Assembly (NCBI GenBank): GCA_035703165.1
Contig: DASSYR010000061.1
Location: 1 to 64,000, forward strand
Direction: 5' to 3'
Length of the DNA stretch: 64,000 bases
From: AWTP1-9 sp035703165
GTDB lineage: Bacteria; Bacteroidota; Bacteroidia; Chitinophagales; Chitinophagaceae
A model generated the notes under the pieces. The model was not told the origin of the DNA and did no database searches. It saw only the letters and a program-made list of their open reading frames with translations. A program made the position numbers and the translations under genes. This document shows, piece by piece, positions 34,610-43,763 of the stretch; the stretch's first letter is position 1; the number at the start of each line of letters is the position of its first letter.

Positions 34610-36172
34610 TTAATTTGAAGTAGTCTTTACCTTAGGTAATTCTTTTCTTGGCAGCTTTTCATCTCTTTGTGCTGTGTTATAAACAAAAGCTGCCACAATG
34701 GTAGCCATTTGTTTTAAATCGTCTGCAATTAAATGATCGTAGCTATCCATATTAGAATGGTGGGTGCGGGTGAAATATTCGATTTGATCCTGGATAAACT
34801 GAAACCCGGGAATACCAACTTCATCAAATGAAACATGGTCTGTGCTGCCTGTACCACTTAAGGTAACTGTTTTTGCTCCCATATCATTAAACGGCTGTAA
34901 CCATTGGGCAAAAATATCTTTCACTTTTTCATTACCTTGTAAATACACTCCACGAATTTTACCCGTGCCGTTATCTATATTATAATAAGCTGAAATATTC
35001 GCTTGTTCCGGCTTTAGCTGAAGGGTTGCTCTGTCGCCAAAATACTTTTTAACGTAACCCCTGGAACCTCTCAACCCTTGTTCTTCCCCACTCCACAAGG
35101 CAATTCTTATAGTACGCCGTGGTTTAATGTTAAGCGCTTTCAAAATTCTAATTGCCTCCAACATTACAGCACTTCCTGCTGCATTATCCGTAGCGCCTGT
35201 ACTGCTATGCCAGCTATCTAAATGCGCACCAAGCATTACTACCTCATCTTTCAATTTTGGATCAGTCCCTTTAATTTCTCCAATTACATTATAGGCTTTT
35301 GTATTGTTACCAGTAAACTGAGATTGCACATCCAAATCTAATTTAACGGGATAACCTTCTTTTACCAGCCTGGTAATCATCAGATAATCTTCCAATCCAA
35401 CAGACAATTCCAATAAGGCATAATTACCATCCGCAAGTGGTTGTCTTAATCCTGTTGGGCCTTGTACAAACACGGTCCCATCATGACCTCTCAAGTCTCT
35501 CGTTAATAAAGCTACTGCTCCTTCTTCTTCCGCCATTTGTTTGGTCAAAGTATTTAGTCTCTGTAACAAAATTAAGTCCCTGCTAATTCCCCGACCAGGA
35601 GATGGCGCAGGAGCAGGCTTTGGTATTATGTTTGCCAGCGAGTCAAGTTGACTATCCGTATATCTTGAAGCATCCGGCCTAAAACTCTGTTTTAAAGTAT
35701 CGTTTCTATAAAGTAAAACAATTTTACCTGCTAACTTACCTTTATATTTAACAAGATCTGTTGAATCTTTTACGTTCACTAAAACTACCTCTGCACTCAC
35801 CAAGCCGTTAGTGCTTTTGGTCCATGTTTTTGGATAAGCAGTAATAGGTTTATAGTACGGTACACTCATCGCAACATAACTTTTCTTTAACTCCCAGCCC
35901 AGTCCAAAATCTCCCCATTCATCCAAGCTAGCGTTATCCACTCCCCATTTTTTTAGTTGGGTAACGGAATATGTTGCTGCACGAAACCAACCCGGAGAGT
36001 TCGTTAATCGCGGACCACTTACATCCGTTAGTTGAAAAGCAATTTCCATAATCCTGGAATTGTTAAGCCCTTCGTTTTTTATTTTATTGATGGTTTCTAC
36101 ATCAATTTTTTCCTGTTGGGCAAACACGGAGAGCGTAAAAAACGCTGATACGAATAAACATAATTTTTTCAT
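34610..36172 (-). CDS. Secreted M28-family metallopeptidase (520 aa)
   Basis: Zinc aminopeptidase-like enzyme with signal peptide MKKLCLFVSAFFTLSVFAQ (start chosen at 36172; a longer frame adds no signal). A PA-like insert lies around 150-270. The M28 core has the zinc ligands in LGAHLDSWHSSTGATDNAAG (His and Asp), the catalytic Glu in WSGEEQGLRGSRGY, and later ligands in TDHVSFDEVGIPGFQF. These match peptidase family M28. It probably degrades peptides in the periplasm or outside the cell. It is monocistronic and convergent with the Lys/Pro-linker protein gene. Confidence 0.9.
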   Translation of the reverse strand: MKKLCLFVSAFFTLSVFAQQEKIDVETINKIKNEGLNNSRIMEIAFQLTDVSGPRLTNSPGWFRAATYSVTQLKKWGVDNASLDEWGDFGLGWELKKSYVAMSVPYYKPITAYPKTWTKSTNGLVSAEVVLVNVKDSTDLVKYKGKLAGKIVLLYRNDTLKQSFRPDASRYTDSQLDSLANIIPKPAPAPSPGRGISRDLILLQRLNTLTKQMAEEEGAVALLTRDLRGHDGTVFVQGPTGLRQPLADGNYALLELSVGLEDYLMITRLVKEGYPVKLDLDVQSQFTGNNTKAYNVIGEIKGTDPKLKDEVVMLGAHLDSWHSSTGATDNAAGSAVMLEAIRILKALNIKPRRTIRIALWSGEEQGLRGSRGYVKKYFGDRATLQLKPEQANISAYYNIDNGTGKIRGVYLQGNEKVKDIFAQWLQPFNDMGAKTVTLSGTGSTDHVSFDEVGIPGFQFIQDQIEYFTRTHHSNMDSYDHLIADDLKQMATIVAAFVYNTAQRDEKLPRKELPKVKTTSN

Positions 36173-36377
36173 GGGGATCTTTTTAATCGGGCTGAAAATT
36201 ATTACATACTTGTTGATTAAAAAATAATATTCTATGACTGGCAATTTAATTTTATAAACCGCCAATTAATCATGATGGCAACTTATATATAAATTTTTTA
36301 ATATATATACCGGTAATTGTGAAATAGTAACACCCTTTGTTAAAATGTTGCATAGTAATTAGGCTTAACAAAAGCTC

Positions 36378-37007
36378 TTATTGAGTAACGGGAAATGATA
36401 CAAAATTTAATGTGTCCCTAGGACCGCCACATTTTAGCATACCACTTTTATATTTGGGATGCTTTGTACCTAAATAAGGATTACGTACATCTGCTGTTTT
36501 GCTTAACCAGTTGCCCGGTTTTTCATCATCAAAAGCCATTGGACATTCCTGAAAATACAATTTAGAACCATCGTATCGGATAGTACGCAAAAAATCATAC
36601 AGGTTTTGAGATACCATGTTAAATTCTTCTCTCTTTTTATCTATAGTGGCTTCTGCTATTAAACCAGATAATTCCACTTTTACATTTTCTAACGTACCGG
36701 ATGCGGATTCATAAATTAAAGTATCTTTTTGTATTTCTGAAATCTTTAGACTATCCAGCGCATTTTTTAAATTTAGAGAAGTTTCATTAATAGCTTTGTC
36801 ATCCCAGTTTACAAAAGCTTCGGTAAGCGTAAAATAGGAAGTCATTACCGATTCCAAAGACTTATCAAATGCTTCGTTATGTTTACTTACGGTTATTGCC
36901 TGAGCTTTTTCCTGAACAACAGGCGTCTTTTTCCTATTAAAAAATAGATACCATACGGTTAGCGCTATTACCAGAATTAAACCTGGTATTAAAATCTTTT
37001 TGTTCAT
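36378..37007 (-). CDS. DUF3347-domain membrane-anchored protein (209 aa)
   Basis: The N-terminus MNKKILIPGLILVIALTVWYLFF is an uncleaved anchor or signal. The rest fits DUF3347: ALDSLKISEI in the helical part, REEFNMVSQNLYDFLRTI, and YFQECPMAFDDEKPGNWLSK with NPYLGTKHPKYKSGMLKCGG, where the Cys and Met residues could bind copper. DUF3347 is often found in copper/silver efflux adaptors, but no such genes are near here. It is divergent from the second ABC-F gene. A metal-related role is inferred only from family and residues. Confidence 0.78.
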   Translation of the reverse strand: MNKKILIPGLILVIALTVWYLFFNRKKTPVVQEKAQAITVSKHNEAFDKSLESVMTSYFTLTEAFVNWDDKAINETSLNLKNALDSLKISEIQKDTLIYESASGTLENVKVELSGLIAEATIDKKREEFNMVSQNLYDFLRTIRYDGSKLYFQECPMAFDDEKPGNWLSKTADVRNPYLGTKHPKYKSGMLKCGGPRDTLNFVSFPVTQ

Positions 37008-37097
37008 TATACAAAATTTCGTCAAAATTAACGATCCATAACTGTTTTGCTTAAAGGCGATTGTTAATTTTTACAATTTCCCTTCGCTTAATTATGA

Positions 37098-37105
37098 TAA
37101 ATTTG
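37098..37105 (+). promoter_or_regulatory. -7 element of the second ABC-F gene
   Basis: TAAATTTG matches TAnnTTTG, 19 bp before the ATG at 37125. A TTTC lies 17 bp upstream as a weak -33. Confidence 0.45.
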
Positions 37106-37124
37106 CGCCTTCAATACATAAACC

Positions 37125-39116
37125 ATGCTGGCAGGTTTTCAAAACATGACTTTTGAGTTTGGGGCAAGGGTAATCGTAAAAGATGCCAATTGGCATATTT
37201 ATCCCGGCGAAAGAATAGGATTAATTGGGTATAATGGCACCGGCAAATCTACCCTGCTTAAAGTATTGGTGGGTGAATATTTACCAACCGGCGGTGAGGT
37301 AATCCGCAGTAAAAATACTTCTATCGGGTATCTGCACCAGGATTTATTAAGTTTTGATACAAATGATTCTATACTCCAGGTAGCCCTGGGTGCTTTTGAG
37401 AGAGTTTTACAACTGGAAAAAGAAATTGAAGAATTAGGAAAACTACTGGAAAAAAATCATGAAGACGAGTCTTTGCTACATAAATACTCCGATTGCTTGC
37501 ATGAGATGGAAACATTGGGAGGATATAATATTCACCACCAAACAGAAGAGGTATTACAAGGACTGGGTTTTTTAAATGCTGATTTGCAACGACCGTATAA
37601 GGAATTTAGTGGGGGATGGCGTATGCGGGTGCTGCTGGCTAAAATGATTTTGCAACAACCGGATTTATTATTATTAGATGAGCCTACTAATCATCTTGAT
37701 TTACCGTCAATTGAATGGCTGGAAAAGTATTTGCTTCATTACCAGGGTTCTGTTATTATCGTATCGCATGATCGATATTTCCTTGACCGGATGGTAACCA
37801 AAATTGTAGAGTTATACCAGCAACAGTTACACATATACAGCGGCAATTATTCCTATTACGAAAAAGAAAAAGAATTGCGAATGGGGTTGCAGCAGAGAGC
37901 TTATGAAAATCAACAGGAATACATCCGCCAGCAAGAACGGTTTATTGAGCGTTTCAGGGCCAAAGCAACCAAGGCTGCCGCTGCCCAAAGCGCCATGAAG
38001 CGTTTGGATAAATTAGAAAGAATTGAAGAAGCTCATTCAGAAAGACCTGAAATAAACATAAATTTTGAGGTAGATATTATTCCCGGAAAAATTATTTGCA
38101 CTTTAAAAGATATAAGCAAAAGCTTTGGTAAAATAAAAATTGTAGAAAAAACTCATGCAGAAATCAGCCGTGGCGACAAAATTGCTTTGATTGGAGCCAA
38201 CGGGAAGGGGAAATCTACGCTTTTACGCATTATTGCTAACACAGAAAAGTTTGATGGAGAACGCAAATGGGGTCATAATGTAAAAGAAAGTTTTTATGCA
38301 CAACATCAATTAGAAGCGCTGGATGTTAATAATAATATTCTTGATGAAATGAAAAGCTGCGGCAGCCAGAAAACAGAACAGGAGCTACGAAATTTATTAG
38401 GATGTTTTTTATTTAGCGGTGACGATGTAGAGAAAAAGATAAAAGTTTTAAGTGGTGGGGAAAAGGCCAGGGTTGCCCTGGCTAAAACTATTGTGAGTAA
38501 GGCCAATTTTTTAATATTGGACGAGCCTACCAACCACCTTGATATTCTTTCCGTTGAATTGTTGATAGAAGCGCTTAATAAATACCAGGGCAGTATGATA
38601 TTGGTAAGTCATGACCGCTATTTTATTTCCAAAACCGCTAATAAAATCTGGGAAATAGAAAATTACCAGATAAAGGAGTTTAACGGCCCTTATGATGAAT
38701 ATGTGACATGGAAGGAAAGAAAGCAAATGAACAATCAATTCACAAGTAGTGACGGCACAAAAGAATCTGTAAATAAACAAGAAATCCAAAATGATGAAAA
38801 ACAAGAAAAGCAAAGTAAAAAAATACAACCTGTTAGCTCGCAGCCATCTGTTGGCATAAATAAAGAATTAAAAAAGGAATTACAAAAACAACAACGTTTG
38901 TTACAACAAGCGGAGGAAAAAATAACTCAATTAACAGCGGGGAAAAACAAGCTGGAGGTATCTTTAACATTGCCGGAAACATATTCGGATAAAGAAAAAT
39001 TTTTGGCTGCTGAAACAGCTTATAAAAAGATAAGCAACGATCTAAAGACCGCTAACAACGAGTATGAAAAGTTGTTTGAAAAAGTAATGGAATTGGAAGA
39101 AAAGATGATGGGGTAA
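37125..39116 (+). CDS. ABC-F family ATPase (663 aa)
   Basis: Second ABC-F protein of the window. Two cassettes without membrane segments: Walker A GYNGTGKST (about 37-45) and GANGKGKST (about 362), signatures FSGGWRMR and LSGGEKAR, and Walker B LLLLDEPTNHLD and FLILDEPTNHLD. The first signature (FSGGWRMR) is typical of the YheS/EF3-like subgroup. The inter-cassette linker is charged (RQQERFIERFRAKATKAAAA), and the C-terminal 120 residues form a Lys/Gln-rich coiled coil. Likely acts on the ribosome. It differs from the 9.2 kb ABC-F gene and is not a recent copy. Confidence 0.88.
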   Translation: MLAGFQNMTFEFGARVIVKDANWHIYPGERIGLIGYNGTGKSTLLKVLVGEYLPTGGEVIRSKNTSIGYLHQDLLSFDTNDSILQVALGAFERVLQLEKEIEELGKLLEKNHEDESLLHKYSDCLHEMETLGGYNIHHQTEEVLQGLGFLNADLQRPYKEFSGGWRMRVLLAKMILQQPDLLLLDEPTNHLDLPSIEWLEKYLLHYQGSVIIVSHDRYFLDRMVTKIVELYQQQLHIYSGNYSYYEKEKELRMGLQQRAYENQQEYIRQQERFIERFRAKATKAAAAQSAMKRLDKLERIEEAHSERPEININFEVDIIPGKIICTLKDISKSFGKIKIVEKTHAEISRGDKIALIGANGKGKSTLLRIIANTEKFDGERKWGHNVKESFYAQHQLEALDVNNNILDEMKSCGSQKTEQELRNLLGCFLFSGDDVEKKIKVLSGGEKARVALAKTIVSKANFLILDEPTNHLDILSVELLIEALNKYQGSMILVSHDRYFISKTANKIWEIENYQIKEFNGPYDEYVTWKERKQMNNQFTSSDGTKESVNKQEIQNDEKQEKQSKKIQPVSSQPSVGINKELKKELQKQQRLLQQAEEKITQLTAGKNKLEVSLTLPETYSDKEKFLAAETAYKKISNDLKTANNEYEKLFEKVMELEEKMMG

Positions 39117-39145
39117 TTTAAACTACCAGGGTTTTTTAGTGCATA

Positions 39146-40555
39146 TTACTCTAATCTTCCCGCCGCCCACTGAAGTGATGCCTGGGCCATAAAAAACTTA
39201 GCTTTCACTTCCAATAATTTTTGAAGCTGAAAAAGCAACTGGTTTTGTCGTGAATTTAGAATAAATAACGAAGTTTCGCCTAACCCATACCGCAATATTT
39301 CTAAATCAAAAAGTTTCTGGTAATTTATATAAGCATTTTGGAGATAACTACTTTGTTGTTTTAAGCTAGTTATTTCACTATAGTAGTAACGTATTTTGTT
39401 CTCTATTTCCAATCGTTGTTGTTGTCTTTCTAAGGAAACATTACGCAATTTTAGTTTGGCAGAAGCCCATTCTCCTCTTCCTTTTCTCAAAAATAACGGT
39501 ATAGAAAAATTAAATCCCAATTTGTAATTATTGTCCAGTAAGCTGGTATTTATATTTTTCCAAGGCTCATATCCTTTTTGTAGAAAATTATATTTTAAAT
39601 CCAATTTGGGCAACAGATCCTGAAACTTTAATTTTCGATCTACCTCAAGATTACTGATTTTTAAATTTAAAGATTGTATTTTGGGATGGCGGTTAAGTGT
39701 ATGTTCCAGCCATTTATCTAATCCATCCAATTCTAATGCTTCTAAATTTATACCTGCCCAGATGCTATCAGGAATTACATTATTTGAAATATAAGCTGGC
39801 TCTTCTGATCCTGTCCATAAGAAATTCGATAGTTCCAACGATGATTTATTAAATTTTAAAAGCGCCTCCGTTTTTTGCTGTTGCAGGTTCTGTAGTTGTG
39901 ATATGGCTTCCACGGTATCCATACCGGGTCTATCGCCTTGCTCAAAACTTATTTTAATCAATGATAAACGCTGACGATTTAATTCAACTGCGTTGGCAAA
40001 CAAATTATATATCTTAAAATCTTTTGCCCAGTTCCAATAAGCATGGTATGCGTCAAGCAGTAAGTTATTTATAATAATTTTCTTTTCATACTCACTCTGC
40101 TGTGAAAATAATTTAGCTTGTTGTAAAGCGGCTCTTCGTTTATCAATTACCAGGTTTTTTATTAAGGGAAGAGTTAATCCCAGGTAACTACTCCGTCCCA
40201 CCGTCAATTCGTTATCAATAAAGTTGCCAAAATTATTTTCAAATCCGCCTTTTATTTCAACACCATACCATGTTGGAACCGTTAATTCACCGAAAGTATA
40301 GTTATAATAATTTTCTCCGTAAAATGTTTTTCGTTCGTTTCCTGTTTGAAATATGGGATCAAATCCACCTCGTATTGCTGTTAATTCTGCTTTAGCAATA
40401 TCAACTAACAGAGCTCCCTGTTTGGCTAAAGGGTGAAATTGTTTTACAGTGGCAATAAACTCTTCCTCTTTCAATACCCGTAGTGAATCAACCTGACCGT
40501 AAGCATAAGGCTGGTTTAGTAAGAAAAAAACAAATATTCCTATAAACCGTCGCAT
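39146..40555 (-). CDS. TolC-family outer-membrane efflux protein (469 aa)
   Basis: The signal peptide MRRFIGIFVFFLLNQPYAYGQ is followed by two repeats of the long-helix and beta-strand TolC fold (for example AKLFSQQSEYEKKIIIN and LKLRNVSLERQQQRLEIENK). The first half contains LPLIKNLVIDKRRAALQQAK, the TolC inner strand and helix. It would form the outer-membrane duct of the exporter. It is the last gene of the ABC-HlyD-TolC operon, 18 bp behind the HlyD gene. Confidence 0.9.
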   Translation of the reverse strand: MRRFIGIFVFFLLNQPYAYGQVDSLRVLKEEEFIATVKQFHPLAKQGALLVDIAKAELTAIRGGFDPIFQTGNERKTFYGENYYNYTFGELTVPTWYGVEIKGGFENNFGNFIDNELTVGRSSYLGLTLPLIKNLVIDKRRAALQQAKLFSQQSEYEKKIIINNLLLDAYHAYWNWAKDFKIYNLFANAVELNRQRLSLIKISFEQGDRPGMDTVEAISQLQNLQQQKTEALLKFNKSSLELSNFLWTGSEEPAYISNNVIPDSIWAGINLEALELDGLDKWLEHTLNRHPKIQSLNLKISNLEVDRKLKFQDLLPKLDLKYNFLQKGYEPWKNINTSLLDNNYKLGFNFSIPLFLRKGRGEWASAKLKLRNVSLERQQQRLEIENKIRYYYSEITSLKQQSSYLQNAYINYQKLFDLEILRYGLGETSLFILNSRQNQLLFQLQKLLEVKAKFFMAQASLQWAAGRLE

Positions 40556-40573
40556 TTTTTAAAAATTATTTTC

Positions 40574-41929
40574 TTAGTCTTTTATTTTATCTTTTATCTC
40601 TGTGGTATTTACTTTATAAAAATCCTGTGGAAATCCATTTATGTTTCGCCATATTTCATACCAAACAGGAACGTTTTTTAGTAAAGCAAAGCCTACAACG
40701 CCAGTGCCCAGTTTCATATCTTTTGGCCAGGGTCTATCATTTTTATCTTCTGTAACCAATACTCTGAATTTTCCATTCTCACTTCGATTTGTTTCGATAG
40801 CCGCAACAACTCCCCCAAAAGTTCCACGTGATGCCTTAGGCCATCCACTAAAAACTATTGTGGGATATCCATCAAACATAAACCGTACTTTCTGGCCTTT
40901 ATTAATCAATTGCAAATCCATGGGTTTTATCCATATCTCCGCAGCGTATTCTTTAGATATCGGCACGATCTCAACAATCATATCCCCTTCTTTTACCATT
41001 TCATTTATACCGGCTTTTCTGCTTTTAATTACTTGCCCGTCTTGCGGGGCTATTACCCAATATTGACCACTGCGTATTTTATAGTTTGAATAATCCAATT
41101 CAAGCTTAGCAACATCTGCCTGGCCTGTTCCAATTTGTGATAAGGCGTGAAATTTTTCTCCTTCTGCCTTAGAAATCTTTTCAGCATAATCCTGTATAGC
41201 TCCACTTTGTTCTAGTTGTATAATCAGTAAATCTTGCTTGGTATTATTAAAATTATTCTGTGCTCTTATTTGCTTTGCCTGTATGTTTCTAAATTGTACC
41301 TTTCTTCGTTCATATTCTGTTAAAGAAATTATACCAGCTTCATACATTTTAGTCGCACCTTCCATCTGCCGAATGGCCACTTCCATTTCGTTTTCGACTG
41401 CAACCAGTTCAGTACTATCACTTTGAATTTTTCTTTTTATTTGAATGATTTTTTGTCCAATGGAATTAAGATTAATGTTTCTTTCGTTTTCCAAAGCATT
41501 TATTTGTTGCTCAGTTGCTGAAACCTTGTTTTTGTAATAACCAACAGCTGATTGCTTCCCGACTAATTGCTCCCGTGTACGTTCCAAAAGTTTAGGATCG
41601 AGGTACGCATCCTTAATTTCAGCTAATTGAACTATAGTATCGCCTTTTTTTACATAATCGCCTTCTTTAACCCACCATTTTACCACACGACCGGGTATGA
41701 TGTTATTTAACTGTTGTGGTCTTTGCTCCTGGCGAAGCGTTGTTATATATCCGGTGGAACGTATATTTTGTGTCCAAGGCAGCAAAAGAAAAATAATGAG
41801 AAATATTATGATCCCCCACAACCACTTTTTTATGCGGTTATAGCTATGTTGTTCGTAAACATGACTAAAAGATTTTAATTTTTGTCCGCATGTCTTTTCT
41901 ATATCGGGAGTAAGTAATCTCATCTCCAT
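40574..41929 (-). CDS. HlyD-family periplasmic adaptor (451 aa)
   Basis: Membrane fusion protein. The N-terminal anchor is about 33-52 (KWLWGIIIFLIIFLLLPW). The lipoyl-like half-motif is IIPGRVVKWWVKEGDYVKKGDTIVQL, split here as GRVVKWWVKEGDYVKKGDTI, then two long coiled coils (about 120-260) and the second half-motif IAPQDGQVIKSRKAGINEMV with KEGDMIVEIVPI. It bridges the inner-membrane ABC subunit and TolC. It starts 2 bp after the ABC gene stop, so the three genes are one transcript. Confidence 0.92.
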   Translation of the reverse strand: MEMRLLTPDIEKTCGQKLKSFSHVYEQHSYNRIKKWLWGIIIFLIIFLLLPWTQNIRSTGYITTLRQEQRPQQLNNIIPGRVVKWWVKEGDYVKKGDTIVQLAEIKDAYLDPKLLERTREQLVGKQSAVGYYKNKVSATEQQINALENERNINLNSIGQKIIQIKRKIQSDSTELVAVENEMEVAIRQMEGATKMYEAGIISLTEYERRKVQFRNIQAKQIRAQNNFNNTKQDLLIIQLEQSGAIQDYAEKISKAEGEKFHALSQIGTGQADVAKLELDYSNYKIRSGQYWVIAPQDGQVIKSRKAGINEMVKEGDMIVEIVPISKEYAAEIWIKPMDLQLINKGQKVRFMFDGYPTIVFSGWPKASRGTFGGVVAAIETNRSENGKFRVLVTEDKNDRPWPKDMKLGTGVVGFALLKNVPVWYEIWRNINGFPQDFYKVNTTEIKDKIKD

Positions 41930-41931
41930 AG

Positions 41932-43641
41932 TTATTTACTTTTAAATAGGCTCTCCGGGCGGCCCTGCTGACTTATCATACCATTACTAATAATTATTAC
42001 TTGTTCGCATTTGCGAGCAAAATTCTCGTCATTAGAAGCAACTATTACAGTGGTATTAGGTATTTGGGTTAATAAATATTCTTTAATAGCTTGCTGTACA
42101 TTTTCTTCAAGCCCCCGCCAGGGCTCCTCCAGTAATAATAAGTGCGGAGAAGCTACTAATGCCCGAAGCAGTAAAATTTTTTGAATTATACCCTGGGACA
42201 ATCGCTTGCCGGCTGGTTCTATCACCGTATCAAATCCTTCTTTTAATGAAAGAATAAAATCTTTTAACCCGATAATTTCGGCCAGTTGCATAATTTCTAC
42301 TGTACTAATAGTGGGCCGGCCAAGTGATATATTTTCCATTAATGTTCCATGAAATATATCTTGCTGACTAAATAAAATACCCGTCTCCGATCTTATAGTA
42401 TCAGGATCGTAATTTCCAAGTGGCACATCATTTACGGCGATCTTTCCCTCAAAATCGCTGTAAGAACCTGTAAGTAACCTTAATATAGTTGACCTACCGG
42501 AACCATCTTTACCCATGATACAAATCTTGGAGTTACCAGGAACGCTAAAACTCACATCATTTAATATGGTTTTGTCTTTTGTGTATCCAAAAAAAACATT
42601 TTGCATGGAAATAGACAGTCCTTTATTATTTGATTCTAATTTAAGAGTACCTGTTTTTTCTAATGGTTTATCAATTACTTTTCCAAGCTTCTCCACGCTT
42701 GTTAAAACATCATATACTTTGTCTAAACTAAATATCATTTTTTCCACTGATGAAAGAACGATTAGTATCACAAGTTCTGCTGCAATAAACTGTCCTACAT
42801 TTATTTGCTGGTTTACTAAAAGAGTAGCGCCTACTACGAGCATACCGGCTGTTATTAATACTTTAAAAGAAACCAAACTCCAATACTGCATTTTCAAAAC
42901 GTGGAAATGGCTCGTACGAGCATCTAAATAACTGGAAACATATTCGTCTGTTCTTGTAATCGGTAAAGATGAGCCTTTGGAAAAACGGAATGACTTTACA
43001 ATACGAGCCAGCTCTTCCAACCACCCGGCTACTGAGTATTTATATTGACTTTCGAGTAAACTGGTACTCAAACCCCGGGCACCGGTAAAATACAAAATAA
43101 TATATAAAAGTATTACCAGGAAAATACTGAAGAATATAAAAATATTGTTATAGAGCGAAAGTAATATTAACCCAAAAACAATTTGTACGGTAGCAATAGG
43201 TACATCAAGTAGTAATTTATTTAATCCTTTTTGAAGTGTAATTGTATCAAAAAAACGATTGGCTAATTCTGGTAGATAATACCCATCTACACTTTTTAAA
43301 TCAAGCTTGGGGATACGATAAGCAAATTCAAATGAGTAACGGGCAAATATACGTTGCTGGATTTTTTCGATAGTGCCCATTTGGTTTATTTGTACCAAAC
43401 CACTCAAAAATACCCCAGACACAACAAGTATGATCAGAATAATTATAGATGCGGATAATGAACCTGCAAGAACAAAATTAATGATTGACTGTACTCCAAT
43501 AGGCACACTTAACTGAAGTAACCCATTAAGAATAGAATAAAAATAAATGGCCCCGATTTCCTTACGTTCAAGATTGATAACCTGCCACAAACGGGCTAAC
43601 GGTTTATACAATTGCTCCCGATCAATTAATTGATGGTCCAT
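41932..43641 (-). CDS. ABC exporter, TMD-NBD half-transporter with degenerate ATPase (569 aa)
   Basis: Type I secretion-like ABC protein: a six-helix transmembrane domain (about 30-300) followed by a nucleotide-binding domain, without an N-terminal C39 peptidase. The ATPase motifs deviate. Walker A is GKDGSGRST, with Arg383 (AGG) in place of the Lys; the signature is LSQGI instead of LSGGQ; Walker B is LLLLEEP, with Glu505 for the Asp; and the H-loop position is Asn537 in VASNDENF instead of His. The Q-loop (FSQQD) and the Glu506 next to Walker B are kept. With the downstream HlyD and TolC genes it would form a tripartite export system; whether it hydrolyses ATP is doubtful. No substrate gene was recognised. 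Confidence 0.85.
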   Translation of the reverse strand: MDHQLIDREQLYKPLARLWQVINLERKEIGAIYFYSILNGLLQLSVPIGVQSIINFVLAGSLSASIIILIILVVSGVFLSGLVQINQMGTIEKIQQRIFARYSFEFAYRIPKLDLKSVDGYYLPELANRFFDTITLQKGLNKLLLDVPIATVQIVFGLILLSLYNNIFIFFSIFLVILLYIILYFTGARGLSTSLLESQYKYSVAGWLEELARIVKSFRFSKGSSLPITRTDEYVSSYLDARTSHFHVLKMQYWSLVSFKVLITAGMLVVGATLLVNQQINVGQFIAAELVILIVLSSVEKMIFSLDKVYDVLTSVEKLGKVIDKPLEKTGTLKLESNNKGLSISMQNVFFGYTKDKTILNDVSFSVPGNSKICIMGKDGSGRSTILRLLTGSYSDFEGKIAVNDVPLGNYDPDTIRSETGILFSQQDIFHGTLMENISLGRPTISTVEIMQLAEIIGLKDFILSLKEGFDTVIEPAGKRLSQGIIQKILLLRALVASPHLLLLEEPWRGLEENVQQAIKEYLLTQIPNTTVIVASNDENFARKCEQVIIISNGMISQQGRPESLFKSK

Positions 43642-43763
43642 TTAAAACATTTTTGTTAAAGAGAGTTTTGAAAAAGTTAAAAAAACTTTAACCAGCTTAT
43701 TGCTATTTTGTTTAAGCAAAAAACATAGTTAACAAAAAAAAGTTTAATTTTCTTTGTAATTTT

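Noticed and set aside
36378..37007. DUF3347 gene as part of a copper efflux operon
   Set aside because: No efflux or metal-binding genes are adjacent; only family association supports it.
9240..39116. The two ABC-F genes as a recent duplication
   Set aside because: Their signatures, linkers and C-termini differ clearly, so they are distinct subfamilies.
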